Positions 35,601-42,999 of a stretch of DNA of 44,335 bases are shown piece after piece (positions within the stretch are counted from its first letter, which is position 1; the number at the start of each line of letters is the position of its first letter). The notes beneath the pieces are model-generated. The model was not told where the DNA came from. It searched no databases and saw only the letters and a program-made list of their open reading frames with translations. Origin of the DNA: a virus; IMG/VR virus record IMGVR_UViG_3300030380_003009, positions 1 through 44,335 of that record. One strand, 5' to 3'. The translations under genes were made by a program, and so were the position numbers.

Positions 35601-36162
35601 CAGAACGCAAGTATACTTTACCTTCTACATTCTTAGCAAGATTGAAATTACCTATTTTTAAACGTTTGGCTGTTGCAGATAATGCATCTTGATATGCTTG
35701 ACTAGCACCAACAATTTTTTCTTGTGCAAGTCCTGCTCTTGTAGCAGTTTTTACCGCACCTTTTGCTGCTGCTCTTTTAGCAACAGTACCAGGTAATGAT
35801 GCCCCCATAGATAACACACCCATAATAACATCTGGTGCTAAACCTACAAGGTGTCCTACTTTATTTGCAATAGATTCTGTAGTAGTATCAGCATCTTCTG
35901 CCCATCCAAGAGTAGTAAACCCTTCAGCAAGTCCAGATACAAATTGATTTAATGTAGACCCCAAATTAGACTCAGATGCTTTCATATCTCTATTAAAAGA
36001 CATACCAGCATCTTTAAAAGTTTTTTCTATAAAATCAACATCATCTTCATTAAATGAAGTAGGATTATTTTTATAAATTAAATTTAATCTATTATAATAA
36101 TCTTCTGGAGTTATAGCATTAATAGATGCTAATCTATTTAAATATTGCAGCTGTGGATTCAT
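26641..36162 (-). CDS. Giant virion protein with SLOG domain and candidate RNA polymerase motif
   Basis: 3,173 residues, the largest gene in the window, directly after internal virion and lysozyme genes. Residues about 60-135 and 3015-3035 have hydrophobic stretches, and long coiled-coil-prone regions fill much of 1650-2000; this suits a protein injected with DNA. Residues about 830-940 hold YSGAALGADKAWAEAA and later KDSDMVLAVSELLPG...GGTGWAVQMGIDKGIPVEVF, the nucleotide-binding SLOG (YpsA/DprA) pattern. Residues 1391-1441 hold LIARAPI (R1393), then GGADKDADAVHAYQS (D1432, D1434, D1436), matching RNA polymerase beta-prime NRAPT...NADFDGDQMAVH. GEIVNSGV near 1514-1521 may be a further polymerase segment. 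Polymerase activity is inferred, not shown. Confidence 0.8.
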   Translation of the reverse strand: MNPQLQYLNRLASINAITPEDYYNRLNLIYKNNPTSFNEDDVDFIEKTFKDAGMSFNRDMKASESNLGSTLNQFVSGLAEGFTTLGWAEDADTTTESIANKVGHLVGLAPDVIMGVLSMGASLPGTVAKRAAAKGAVKTATRAGLAQEKIVGASQAYQDALSATAKRLKIGNFNLAKNVEGKVYLRSVPMKIADIVVDNMKASMGKNNLLTSGFFNKGILGSKRFRETAEQGIHLGIGLGVSAWKEGPKGMAEAGMHGAIAGAVFGGVAQYVDIAKLMSNPATASLGKDAVKNAVNRMSMEQMQAINVALRGTIGSAYTGITAQQADLPLPEVVYEYLLGFFFGASGTRKGEIQRRRLLFDKDGKSRVRTLDNLETVDKEVKKTKEYQELEAQDKAWWENYKETLYDQQVTYINAKRTTAANVIFENVKEAEGEFTKDSLKEFNKKQMELEEVKESGLNQEQVETAVKDSIELNKEIAKEKEVLQENVLNDQFNINLSETEVLKAKIIEKDITDTIELSSAYNEVVDIIQQSNPSLLRSEVQQLLRKSISKSNYDIEAFTKEIDSVFGKGTIDNSGPLIKRYFYRRKYHANHKELMIIDEFNNPLSIGPEGIEIAKNGDNVVTPQSPNKVNKMFGGIVRKVIQYLEKQIFNYNYETKQMEASGNYTLDSPLAIQFGKTKISKGKNKTIADGIDTILKDINKKLGDNWYIQGANKDNGTLIAHQHGVKKGQVKEVLNVVKQKKYGIIPEKGFERETASNIIWDLRRNGLLERDFTKKDLETAMDIFVDPNNGFTTELVKWNKYQPLAQGLDLPLEAKDFKSILSDVVEGGLDYTLYSGAALGADKAWAEAARKQGHKIKEFKAGEAGPEVDAFLKKANQTLKRSFTGQPLLRRNYLQVKDSDMVLAVSELLPGNKIVKGGTGWAVQMGIDKGIPVEVFNQKDSTWYKWNGKEFEKQTADYSPTPTQNYTGIGTRNLTKQGKTAIDKVVSKMQKGVEGQVDGFFNMITAKDGPISKEVLKRFPEFKANTATDGVLYFRNDVMDRVLKTFGFDTNIGFVKPVGFIRPRNGKGNILLKVGGFRPSEKLNKYMVDNNIHMIAFKTGVKSQGNVKFADLDYNPKTKEWGTTETPEVLKVRPDEIGINVDVFEKIQSGNVKVMKGVFDKNTSIQFSPEYWRVLDNIRSASKRGDSKINELVGKSIADKTTVAQLDVDKVSMKLINDILENHLDKPIAKQILTDIFNKGRNDDYRVFESYEIDSGADFIRTGLITDLLQKSGSAFTFVSNPRFQPYIQKTIRNYMASRVVRFNVEHGFKAKLYGYDREIYFENRISNDQFMLSEGHKKDLIRVEGQDKPMTLDAAWREYQRLQKYKTSVLTKKDLKRFDALEEALTYLIARAPISGNGGVRVLRFNGFVKRKGFGLFTNEYNDYYLGGADKDADAVHAYQSIDKTIKKEFAKPEIQKELEKQNEFINIKDKKIGKDIYGVETGEAYTLSDLFNPRKRLEVGYNAHQGKIQMGEIVNSGVNMITLHDLAMRNNGRLDIGEKIGEDYGSPTRKIVLFELVPKTKLNELVKDVYNGINWMADSAEISSVSNARKALTELANKHFSLRVKGKQTDTKIDWYSMKEYEGYAAFKNFRDSLFGYKANAELANISERANEFLQFFGSKEGHRKGFLEGLAHQYKNISLQIDPFKYYNKKDVATMVRRLNLELADNTLIKELGMINTMKLMYSPKEFEKMYESDAWVYNKAQEVVGMRLALKEAETMIQTFMRNGLSQEKATRIVRDIAQKTYEIKQDTYEASKQLKDKGTNNINKFIFLHKQEIASAIRDLGQGKKLTTKFTNDLNRLYDYFLLANPAYESKAYKGEMKYAKKNLKELKKQIQEANELVEILGNEQSNQRLEQLYSQINSKLMRYSGRLGNLNQSPLIAGSSIKSFYGEMDKVFELSKKIKSEETPDAVKEAEGVKKVIEKEKTSKADQIEQTITDLAESMPAVEGVKIDLEKTKMDILSKKEINPIDMEFLKTIEIIKDRPGYADYIGNMFLEFQQNFLSKPGKVNEVSLNDLKLFNKYLQDLMGAEGSIFKQIEKSKKVDGPKGRHHMMFFGQAEKAMRADIQKRLVDVMVTDKNGNVAKVSLKVPTTTLTKNLEAARFFHRLDNRLKVVIQSRMQEEFKFLNKEDANIQRGDFDAIFSAVVYEKQMRLYDIQEKINEKGVDKLNNAEEYVYSEFKKSQEVLKKLEKENTIYELVGEKEGAFEKVGPQQLFNRIDKSITDLLTTVKNDIIVSKHPLLKDILIKEGKKINEFKPETEIKEGEPGFEVQELNKLLLDKNGNLSDMTKVDVLYKELLKTEVLDPLNIVNKMFSLTDARYIEYQKGINDMILEKYPKLNLQKLNTSQVELVKKYRKFLEEVYPYEQSISIGRFESPDGMVRDYFPQLGHYNIKSNWPELRDWVETNLETYRGTIKNVKNLPGNLRRQVETGLIQFPAARELAVEARRQMLDRMRLTGLNGDLAASEVSNSAILSTRPQNWIQQTAGNLKSRSSDFMPFYDTSVNALDMYMGSVYRNYIDVVRNIRVDNNIRRFEKEKPFGEFTENWAAYMRDAHNNIAGYPSLRNFDLHGIKQKELDIINRYIESDLDVVKMKATNVEKRFIEDMNEQLGLTALQQYKILQEIQKPGKSEMGPELTKQALKENFKKLAQNKNVNKINRFGTAYQVFSDEALVGVAERFNDAFGGNLFKNAPKSGKARRLYLSNKFKNFSTLEGKFEMLSLLSHPKTAITNFYGGFTNTISDVGWEAFRQATSTSWLLSNAFPKASYFSVNSKGQRVKNNIKSREDINKFLAELGVFEDMFVQEAFYSSRLSRINSKRFLNEVARRLNGQIKDGTLRLENEANYNKVQKQTLREVAKEFGIADRLVEGGAFFMKRSEMLLRTTTWLANYIQGRNLFIRDMGVDLAFNDPMLLNYASKGVKASQFIYHAAERPNFSNTSLGRVMTRFHPYAWNSIRRRIKIYKGAGYEAWAGGLSTQKAQRQFTADIMALSLANIFVASIFEYALSPPMSWMQDTASLIFGDEKARDRAFFSQYPIPALAPLSIVTPPIGRFVLSPVTSIVNGNWEDFYNYQLYTYFPFGRLARDASRTAKSPAMFIDFMTGIPQHQIHSYTRDMISRYNQVLDEEENTELD

Positions 36163-36756
36163 TTACTTAACTGCTTCTAAATATCTATCAAATTGAGTTA
36201 GTAATGCACCCACTATATTTTTTTGTTCATCAGGTGCTTTTGTCATATCAATTTTTTCTAAATATGTTTTATATTGCATAATACTATCTATTCTATCCTG
36301 TGAAGCTTTAGAAGTTCCTGAAACTACATTAGTTATATGTGCTTTAATTTCTGGTTGATTTACATAATCAACTACATTATTAATCCTATATCCCACATCA
36401 GGGTCATAATCAAAAAATAATCTACCTGCACCTTTTACAATTCCACCTACAACACCCCAATCTTCCCATTCATAACCTTTTCTAGGTTGTTCCATTTGTT
36501 CTGCTGTTTTTTCTTCTATTTGTCCAGTAGCTACACCAGCTAAAATATTTTGCGACTCTAATAAACCCGCATCCATTACAGCTTGTTTTTTTGTAAATTC
36601 ATCTTCTTGTCTTTGAATACCTAAAAGTTTTTTTTGTATATCAAAATCAATCAATGCTTTTTTTGCGTAAGACTCTATCTCTCTTCTAGGTGCATTAAAA
36701 TCTCTTAATGCTCCTAATAATGTTGATAAATTTTTTATTGTTTCATTACTTGCCAT
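36163..36756 (-). CDS. Putative internal virion protein
   Basis: 197 residues, mostly helical, starting MASNETIKNLSTLLGALRD, with an amphipathic WGVVGGIVKGAGRLFF stretch near 102-117 that could touch membrane. It directly precedes the giant protein in the transcript, one base apart. Podoviruses keep their ejected proteins together here, so it is likely a virion or ejection protein. No family recognised. Confidence 0.55.
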   Translation of the reverse strand: MASNETIKNLSTLLGALRDFNAPRREIESYAKKALIDFDIQKKLLGIQRQEDEFTKKQAVMDAGLLESQNILAGVATGQIEEKTAEQMEQPRKGYEWEDWGVVGGIVKGAGRLFFDYDPDVGYRINNVVDYVNQPEIKAHITNVVSGTSKASQDRIDSIMQYKTYLEKIDMTKAPDEQKNIVGALLTQFDRYLEAVK

Positions 36757-36757
36757 A

Positions 36758-37315
36758 TTATCCCTCCATCATATCCATTAATGATTGTCCATAGTTTTTG
36801 CTTGTTAATCCTTTATCTGCTGCTGCTTTATCTAAAGCAAATCCTGCAGCTTGTATGTCACGCATACGTGATGCCTCTCTTAATCCTAAATTAAATCGTT
36901 GTTCTCTTGCTTGTAAAGACCTAGCCATTTGTTGATTTGCAAATTCTTTTTGTGCTAATTGCATAGCTTCTTCTCCAGCTCCAGTTTGTAAATTAGTCAT
37001 ACCTATTTGACTAGAAAGTTGTTCTTGTCCTAATCCATATCCCATAACAGCTTGTTCTTGTTGTAATGTTTGACTCTCTCCAAGCATTTCTCTTCTAGTG
37101 TCAAACTCTTGTCCTACTTCTGCAACAGTATCTTCTAACATACCGTATTGAGTTCCAAGTAATTGACTAAACTCCTCTCTTTTTGCTTTTTCTTTAGCTC
37201 TTTTCTTTTTGCTACCAAAAAATCCTGACACTGCAGATAAAACTTTACCTGCTTTTTTAAATTTTTTATACTTAGCAGAACCTGTAGCTACTGCTGATAA
37301 AATTCCTGCTATCAT
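36758..37315 (-). CDS. Putative internal virion / ejection protein
   Basis: 185 residues. A short hydrophobic/basic start (MIAGILSAVATGSAKYKKFKK) is followed by a long Gln/Ala-rich coiled coil (about 60-165). This is like the small internal core proteins of T7-type phages (gp14-like) that form a channel across the outer membrane. It overlaps the lysozyme stop at one base. Position and layout support the call; family match is not certain. Confidence 0.6.
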   Translation of the reverse strand: MIAGILSAVATGSAKYKKFKKAGKVLSAVSGFFGSKKKRAKEKAKREEFSQLLGTQYGMLEDTVAEVGQEFDTRREMLGESQTLQQEQAVMGYGLGQEQLSSQIGMTNLQTGAGEEAMQLAQKEFANQQMARSLQAREQRFNLGLREASRMRDIQAAGFALDKAAADKGLTSKNYGQSLMDMMEG

Positions 37316-37893
37316 TATTCACTCTCCTTTTTAAATGGTTCAAATACTTGACCTAAATCTTGCATTACATTCAATATATTAAATTCAGTTGCAACTTTCA
37401 TAGATGCTTCTTTTTTTGCTTTCATATACATTTCTTGGTTTTGCATTTCTTGGTCCATAGTTTCTGTTGATTTGTTATATTTGTTATAAATATCTTCTGC
37501 ACTTTTCATTCTTCTGTCCTCGTGTGGTACTCCTGGATTTTCAAATATATCTTGAAATCCTTTTGTTGCTTGTTGTACATTACCAGATTCTAATGCTTCT
37601 CGTAATGCTTTTTTATCTTTAGTAGAAAACATTGCTTCATTTCCATATATAGTATCATACATATAATCTATTTGAGTATTAGCAGAATCTTCTAATTTAT
37701 TTTGTTTTAAATAATCTTGATAATATTTATTCATAAAATCAAATTGAAATAGCCCATATCCTTTACCACCACCTTTTTGTTTTTGTTGATAGTTGTATGA
37801 ACCTCCAGTTTCAACATCAATATTACCCATAATACCTGCTGCTGCTTCTTTACTAAATCCTTTTTCTAATAAGTAGTTGTATATAGTATCCAT
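37315..37893 (-). CDS. Phage tail lysozyme
   Basis: 192 residues. The start GFSKEAAAGIMGNIDVETGG (12-31) carries the AAGIxGNxxxE motif of the phage-tail-lysozyme family, with catalytic E28, and GYGLFQFD (about 46-53) completes the active-site cleft. It would cut peptidoglycan to let DNA and internal proteins through. The C-terminal third is a Met/Glu-rich helix that may anchor it in the virion. It sits in the ejection gene cluster next to the giant protein. Confidence 0.8.
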   Translation of the reverse strand: MDTIYNYLLEKGFSKEAAAGIMGNIDVETGGSYNYQQKQKGGGKGYGLFQFDFMNKYYQDYLKQNKLEDSANTQIDYMYDTIYGNEAMFSTKDKKALREALESGNVQQATKGFQDIFENPGVPHEDRRMKSAEDIYNKYNKSTETMDQEMQNQEMYMKAKKEASMKVATEFNILNVMQDLGQVFEPFKKESE

Positions 37894-37894
37894 T

Positions 37895-38422
37895 TTAAAT
37901 TGTCCTTCCTGTGTTCATAGGAGTTCCATCTAAATTGTATTGTGTTCCTACGAAATTATCTACTTTTTTTTCAAAAGGTTGTTCTGTCATTTGAGCATTG
38001 TTATTTAATACTACATTCGATGTTCCTGATTTAAAATCATTTACTAAATTTTTATAAATATTTGTATCAAATTTAAATTCATCAAACCTTGGGAGTGCAC
38101 TTCTAGCTTTAAGCTGAGGACCAAACTTTATTTCTCTTCTTTGTTCTGCTGTTAAATCAGACATTTTTACATTAGGTCCAAATGCTTTTAAACCAATTCT
38201 TCCCATCAAACTATCTTCTTCAACTTCATTTCTAAGATAATCTTTACGAAAATCTTTTACTGCTCCTTCTAATGCATATGTAGATTCATCAAAAGTTTGT
38301 GCACCCATTACACCTGCTGTTAAATCTTGAACAAAACCAGAGCCAGTATCTATTTTATCTTTAAAAATGTCTGACGATTTTGCTCCTACTTGTGCTAATA
38401 TTAATTGTTCTTGTGTTGCCAT
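37895..38422 (-). CDS. Hypothetical virion protein
   Basis: 175 residues, starting MATQEQLILAQVGAKSSD. Soluble, with Gly/Thr-rich N-terminal and Asn-rich C-terminal parts. It is transcribed just before the lysozyme gene with AGGTAAGGT in front. Likely structural from position. No family is recognised. Confidence 0.5.
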   Translation of the reverse strand: MATQEQLILAQVGAKSSDIFKDKIDTGSGFVQDLTAGVMGAQTFDESTYALEGAVKDFRKDYLRNEVEEDSLMGRIGLKAFGPNVKMSDLTAEQRREIKFGPQLKARSALPRFDEFKFDTNIYKNLVNDFKSGTSNVVLNNNAQMTEQPFEKKVDNFVGTQYNLDGTPMNTGRTI

Positions 38423-38423
38423 T

Positions 38424-38660
38424 TTACCTTACCTCCTCTAATTGTGTCTTCATCCATCTGCCATCTATTTTAATATATAAATAATTATCACTACCTTCTT
38501 TTACTACCTTTCTATCACCGTCAACTCCTTGTGAGTTTGTAGGTATACTTCTATCTACATTTATAGGTGTTTCATATTGCTGCTTTGTTTCTTCAATATC
38601 TTGTGTATTATTTTTAATAGTATGTACTCTATCTAAAATTCTTTTACTTTCTTTTCTCAT
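38424..38660 (-). CDS. Small hypothetical protein
   Basis: 78 residues, charged, with a DNYLYIKIDGRWMKT motif near the end that looks like a short beta-hairpin. The ATG overlaps the stop of the large tail protein upstream (ATGA). Function unknown. Confidence 0.5.
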   Translation of the reverse strand: MRKESKRILDRVHTIKNNTQDIEETKQQYETPINVDRSIPTNSQGVDGDRKVVKEGSDNYLYIKIDGRWMKTQLEEVR

Positions 38661-41077
38661 CGAACTGCTTTATCCCTGTATATTAATTGTATATCATTTA
38701 CTTCAAAATCGCTTGATATAGCCCCTGAAGCATCTAAAGCTATACCAAAGCTAACTAAGTTCTTAAAATCGCTAGGAACAGGCAATTTAAGAGTCTGAAA
38801 GGTGCCTGATGTACCAGTTAATCCACCAATAGTAGTTAATCCTAGTGGTGCTAAACCTTTTTTACTACCAAATCCTTTTACAGTTATGTTAGCACCATTT
38901 TTATAATTAATATATAATGTATTCAAATTCTTTTGTACCATAGGTGTACCACCATCATACTCTTTACTTTTCATCAAAGTTCCAGTAACGCTATGTCCGT
39001 ATGGTGCATTATTCCATTTGTACAATCTCATAGAGTCTGTACCACCAACGCCTAACATACCAACCCATTGTAATGTACCATCATTTCTTGTAATTATATT
39101 GCTAGTAGATTTTTTTAAAGACGTATCACTTGTTATCCAAGATTGAGATTTTAAATCAAACATCAATATATTAGTACCAGTTACTGTATTAGTAATATAT
39201 AATTGTTTTGTTTTAGGTATAAAACCTATAACATTATTATCGTGATAGTAATTAGATTCCCAATCATCAAACAAAGGTTGTCCATTTTCATTTAAATGTA
39301 TATCTAATATTCTAGTGCCATCATAAATATAGGCACCATACTTGTTAAACCAAGATACAAACCCTTCTGCTTCTATAACATGATATTCTTTTTCACATCC
39401 TTTATATTCAAAAGTTGCTTCTAAAAACTCAATACCTCTCGATACATTAATAATAAATAAATTTTGTTTTTTAAACTGTAATAACTTATTACCTGTAGTA
39501 GATAAATTTACAATGCTATCACCATCTTCTACTTCTACATCAATAAAACTTTCTTCTTCAAAGAAATCAAACTGACCTGGTTTAGATTTTAAAACTCTAT
39601 CCGACTTAGTAACTAATTCATTTTTATCATTATAATATTGTACATTACCAACATAAACTCTTCTATTTAATACTGTAGATGTTTTAAATCCTGTGTTAGC
39701 TCTACCTATAACTGTAGGTTCATCTATAATATAAGGTTCTACTGTAGATAAACTGAATATATCTTCTCCTACTCCATAAGTATTAGAATTAGCTGAATAA
39801 AACGTAGGAGGGTATACCCACTGTAATTGAGATGTTTCTGCTGGTGAATGGTCTGGTACCATAGGTTTATATGACTCAGCACCTGCTAAACGTACACCTT
39901 TTTCAAAATCTACTTCACAAAATAAATACCTAGAACCTACAGAACCCTCGTCAATAACAGTATTAGTACTATCTGCTTCGATATAATCATCTATAATTCC
40001 CCAATATATTTTAAAACCTGCATAATTTTTAGCTGTATTGCCTTGTCTTCCTACTAAAGCAAAATGTAATATTTGTTTTTTTCCATCATTACCAGAGCTG
40101 TTTTGAGGAGCAACTCCAATAAATGCTGCAGATGATTCTTGTGTAACACCATTAAAGTCTTTATATATCTTAGAACAGAAAAAACCATAACGTTTATTGC
40201 TATCAATCAATATTTCTGATTTAACATCTTCATTAGAATTATTTTTAAAATAAGGTATAAATGCCATAGAACCTTCTTTAACACCATCTGAGCCAGCATT
40301 AGTATATAAATCAGATAGACCTGTATAAGTATCCCAGTCATCAAGTATTTCTTCTAAGTCGTTAAAACTAATATTATACCTATTATTATTAGTAATATTT
40401 AAAAGCTTTACATTACTAGGTATAAAAACTTCAGAACCTTGCGATGGATGAAAATGTGGTTCTCCGTCATTTTCTGTGTGACTATATAATGTATTCACAT
40501 CATAACTATAGCCTTGCCTACTTCTTAATGGTGCTATATATAAATCAGTTGCATAATAATTTCCAGATTCATCATGTGCTATAGAATTAGCACCATAAGC
40601 CATTCTTCTTTGAAACTTATAATAACTAAATAACTTAGGTGTATTTCCAGCATTGCCATAGTGTGGAACAACTCTTACCCCTCCATCAATATTATACATT
40701 TCTAACCTAGAAGACGTATTACCATAGTCAATAGTATTTGATTCTAAATCATTATTTGTAACATCTAGTATCTCTACTTCTGAATTAGTTGTATCATTAA
40801 TAAATAAGTATTCTGTTTCGTTAATAGCAGTAGGACTACCTAAATTTCTATCAAAATTAGTATGCAGCAATCCGTTCCCATGATTTAATGCAGTAATACT
40901 ATTAATACCAGCGTCAGTACTAACAACATCTTGATTACCAATCATTTTTAATTTACCAGGAACCTCATTTGTAACGTTATTTAATATCTGAAATTCATTA
41001 TCAGCTAAATCTCTTGGCGTAGTATTGTTATTAACTCCTCCACTAAAATTACTTACGTTTATAGCTTTTTTTGGCAT
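38657..41077 (-). CDS. Tail nozzle / tail tubular protein B-like
   Basis: 806 residues. The start NVSNFSGGVNNNTTPRDLADNE (7-28) and the ILNNVTNEVPGKLKMIG turn match the opening strand of T7 gp12- and P22 gp10-type nozzle proteins. The rest is beta-rich, with propeller-like blades (e.g. VGRQGNTAKNYAGFKIYWG; EAEGFVSWFNKYGAYIYDG). It would form the tube between the adaptor and the fibres. No enzymatic motif. Good fit in size and position. Confidence 0.8.
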   Translation of the reverse strand: MPKKAINVSNFSGGVNNNTTPRDLADNEFQILNNVTNEVPGKLKMIGNQDVVSTDAGINSITALNHGNGLLHTNFDRNLGSPTAINETEYLFINDTTNSEVEILDVTNNDLESNTIDYGNTSSRLEMYNIDGGVRVVPHYGNAGNTPKLFSYYKFQRRMAYGANSIAHDESGNYYATDLYIAPLRSRQGYSYDVNTLYSHTENDGEPHFHPSQGSEVFIPSNVKLLNITNNNRYNISFNDLEEILDDWDTYTGLSDLYTNAGSDGVKEGSMAFIPYFKNNSNEDVKSEILIDSNKRYGFFCSKIYKDFNGVTQESSAAFIGVAPQNSSGNDGKKQILHFALVGRQGNTAKNYAGFKIYWGIIDDYIEADSTNTVIDEGSVGSRYLFCEVDFEKGVRLAGAESYKPMVPDHSPAETSQLQWVYPPTFYSANSNTYGVGEDIFSLSTVEPYIIDEPTVIGRANTGFKTSTVLNRRVYVGNVQYYNDKNELVTKSDRVLKSKPGQFDFFEEESFIDVEVEDGDSIVNLSTTGNKLLQFKKQNLFIINVSRGIEFLEATFEYKGCEKEYHVIEAEGFVSWFNKYGAYIYDGTRILDIHLNENGQPLFDDWESNYYHDNNVIGFIPKTKQLYITNTVTGTNILMFDLKSQSWITSDTSLKKSTSNIITRNDGTLQWVGMLGVGGTDSMRLYKWNNAPYGHSVTGTLMKSKEYDGGTPMVQKNLNTLYINYKNGANITVKGFGSKKGLAPLGLTTIGGLTGTSGTFQTLKLPVPSDFKNLVSFGIALDASGAISSDFEVNDIQLIYRDKAVR

Positions 41078-41159
41078 TTTTCTTCTTCTTTTTCTTTTTA
41101 AGGTTATACATTCTGCGTGTATTGTTAGCAGATGTGCCTTTCATTTTACTTGGTGCCAT
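41049..41159 (-). CDS. Very small lysine-rich protein
   Basis: 36 codons (MAPSKMKGTSANNTRRMYNLKKKKKKKN...), with a run of seven Lys. A good GGGGAG precedes the ATG, and it overlaps genes on both sides, so it is probably real. The charge suggests DNA binding in the head. No family recognised. Confidence 0.55.
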   Translation of the reverse strand: MAPSKMKGTSANNTRRMYNLKKKKKKKNAKKSYKRK

Positions 41160-41913
41160 CTATCAACTCTCCCCACACTGTTGTTTTTCCGTCTGTTATT
41201 TCAACGACTTCAACTTTAAATTCTCCATTATCAAACCAATCTACAATAGCAAAAGCGTGACCCCAATTATGTAGCCTACCTTTTAACCATCTATTGTTTT
41301 CATGGTCCATCTTTTTTAGACAACCCATTGCCCAAGCACCAATGTTTCCATTTAGCTTGGTCAATGTGTGTCTTTGTATATCGTGAGTATGTCCATACAT
41401 TACATTCTCACCATATGTTTCCAAGTGTTTCTTTGCATGGTATGTTGTAGCAAAGGCACCATGGAAGAACGCTAACTTACCTATTTCTATAGGAAGGTTG
41501 TGTTCTTTGTATTTGTATCCTCTCTCTTTGATTCTACATTTTTTTTCAAAAGTGTAATCATTGAGATAAGGATACTTATTAGCAAAATTATCCAACCAGA
41601 GGTCGTGGTTACCTTGGAGTAAATACTTTTCTTTACATCCCACTTCTTTAAGTACTTTATCCCACTCATCTAATCCTTCATTTACTAATCTTATATCTTC
41701 TTCTACTAATGGAAGCTGAAACTCTAAAGGTGGTAATTTCTTGTCCTTATATCGCCAAGCTGATACCGATTCCCATTCTCCAACATCCCCAAGGTTTACA
41801 AACACCTTTGGTTTTATTTTCAATATTGCTTTTTTAACACATTCTACTGCAGCTCTATCTTCTAATGGATAATGCTGGTCTGGTATTACAATACCACGTT
41901 TTTTAAGTTTCAA
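41146..41913 (-). CDS. Calcineurin-like metallophosphoesterase
   Basis: 255 residues with the whole metal motif set: PDQHYP (D12, H14), LGDVGEW (D43), LLQGNHDLW (N102, H103, D104), FFHGAF (H151) and YGHTHD (H175, H177). It should bind two metal ions and cut a phosphoester; the substrate may be nucleic acid, nucleotide or phosphoprotein. AGGAGG precedes the ATG. It sits unexpectedly among virion genes, so it may be packaged or late-expressed. Substrate unknown. Confidence 0.88.
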   Translation of the reverse strand: MKLKKRGIVIPDQHYPLEDRAAVECVKKAILKIKPKVFVNLGDVGEWESVSAWRYKDKKLPPLEFQLPLVEEDIRLVNEGLDEWDKVLKEVGCKEKYLLQGNHDLWLDNFANKYPYLNDYTFEKKCRIKERGYKYKEHNLPIEIGKLAFFHGAFATTYHAKKHLETYGENVMYGHTHDIQRHTLTKLNGNIGAWAMGCLKKMDHENNRWLKGRLHNWGHAFAIVDWFDNGEFKVEVVEITDGKTTVWGELIDGTK

Positions 41914-41922
41914 TGAAACCTC

Positions 41923-42075
41923 CTATTTTAATGCTTTTTTAATTTCTGCAAATAGCTTATCGTCTAATTTATTTGAAGACTTAGATACTAAGTGTTCTCC
42001 TAAGTGTAGTACAATAGCTTTAAGTACTTTTTCAGTACCTAGTTTTGCAAGTAACTTACCTAAAATTGGTCCCAT
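41923..42075 (-). CDS. Very small hypothetical protein
   Basis: 50 codons (MGPILGKLLAKLGTEKVLKA...), helical and amphipathic, with a basic/hydrophobic face. GAGG lies in front, and the ATG overlaps the stop of the next upstream gene. It could be membrane-active, but this is not proven. Confidence 0.5.
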   Translation of the reverse strand: MGPILGKLLAKLGTEKVLKAIVLHLGEHLVSKSSNKLDDKLFAEIKKALK

Positions 42076-42272
42076 TATTTTACCTCACAATCTTTTTCAC
42101 AAGCTTCTAGGCCTTTCATATATCCCTGATGCTCGATTATCATTTGTTTAACTTCTGCTAATCTTTCATTAGCACTTTGTAATTCCTGTACAAGAGTATT
42201 ATGCTGGTCAACTAAAGTTTCCATTTTAGTTTCAGCTTCTTGTCTTAGGTCTACTTTTTTTTCTTTTGCCAT
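42075..42272 (-). CDS. Small coiled-coil protein
   Basis: 65 residues, Gln/Glu-rich heptads (AETKMETLVDQHNTLVQELQ, RLAEVKQMIIEHQGYMKGLE) and a CEKDC end. It overlaps the next gene at ATAATG. It resembles the short coiled-coil proteins in many marine phage structural arms, but no function is known. Confidence 0.55.
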   Translation of the reverse strand: MAKEKKVDLRQEAETKMETLVDQHNTLVQELQSANERLAEVKQMIIEHQGYMKGLEACEKDCEVK

Positions 42273-42293
42273 TTTACTGGTCTCCTTGTTTTA

Positions 42294-42533
42294 TTATCTA
42301 TAAGCTTTTGTTTTCTTGGCTACCTTTTTAGGTTGCTTAGAATGTTGCTTTCCTTTTTTAGTATCTTTTCTTTTTTTGCGTGTAGTTGCTGCGTACTCTT
42401 TATCACTTAATGCTTTTATTGCAGCATCAGGTAAATAACGTTCACCAGTTTCTGATGATTTTTTACCAGATTTTGTACGCCACTTTTGCTTAGTCCACTT
42501 TTTTAAACTCTGTTGTGACTTAGCTAATGCCAT
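42294..42533 (-). CDS. Small lysine-rich protein
   Basis: 79 residues, strongly basic (KWTKQKWRTKSGKKSSETGE; TTRKKRKDTKKGKQHSK). The TGERYLPDAAIKALSDKEYA segment (about 29-48) is a motif I associate with marine phage proteins of unknown role. It overlaps the next gene by one base. Likely DNA-associated, by charge only. Confidence 0.5.
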   Translation of the reverse strand: MALAKSQQSLKKWTKQKWRTKSGKKSSETGERYLPDAAIKALSDKEYAATTRKKRKDTKKGKQHSKQPKKVAKKTKAYR

Positions 42534-42715
42534 TACTTATAACCCCCACCTGCTGCTTTATATCGTTTAGCAAGCATCTGTGCTTTACGAGCAGACCATT
42601 GCCCAGGTCTTCCTCCTTTGCTACCAGCTTTAATTACTTGAAACAATCGTTTACGCATTGATGGTTTAGTGTAGTTACCAGCTTGATTTACTCTTGATTT
42701 AGCTTTCTTTGGCAT
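42533..42715 (-). CDS. Small basic protein
   Basis: 60 residues, basic (MPKKAKSRVNQAGNYTKPSMRKRLFQ). The PGQWSARKAQMLAKRYKAAGGGY end is a motif shared by many marine phage small proteins. It overlaps neighbours at both ends. Function unknown. Confidence 0.5.
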   Translation of the reverse strand: MPKKAKSRVNQAGNYTKPSMRKRLFQVIKAGSKGGRPGQWSARKAQMLAKRYKAAGGGYK

Positions 42716-42987
42716 TATTTGCTCAAAGGTTTTGCGTATCGTTTACCTTTCATTTTTTTACGAAGGTCTTTTCTTTTTTCTGCTGCACGACGTTCTGTCT
42801 GTTGTTTTAAAATAGCATTTCCTAGTGTAGAATCTGCAGATAAATTTCTATCAAGAGGTCCATCCATCATATTATCTGTACTATTTTGTCCCTTACCTCT
42901 TTCTGTTTGCTCATAATTGTCAGTACTATTCTTTCTCTTTGGTGGTCTACCAACTTGACTACCGTATGTTCCTTTACCTTGTGGCAT
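42715..42987 (-). CDS. Small basic protein
   Basis: 90 residues, basic, starting MPQGKGTYGSQVGRPPKRK, with the MPxGxGTYGxxxGRPP start seen in marine phage small proteins. Its last part (about 65-90) is a Lys/Arg-rich helix (AEKRKDLRKKMKGKRY). AGGAGG precedes the ATG. Function unknown. Confidence 0.55.
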   Translation of the reverse strand: MPQGKGTYGSQVGRPPKRKNSTDNYEQTERGKGQNSTDNMMDGPLDRNLSADSTLGNAILKQQTERRAAEKRKDLRKKMKGKRYAKPLSK

Positions 42988-42999
42988 AATGCCCTCCTT

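Noticed and set aside
34917-35692. Plus-strand frames of 61-149 codons inside the giant gene
   Set aside because: They are antisense shadows of a long continuous minus-strand coding frame. No ribosome sites or known motifs.
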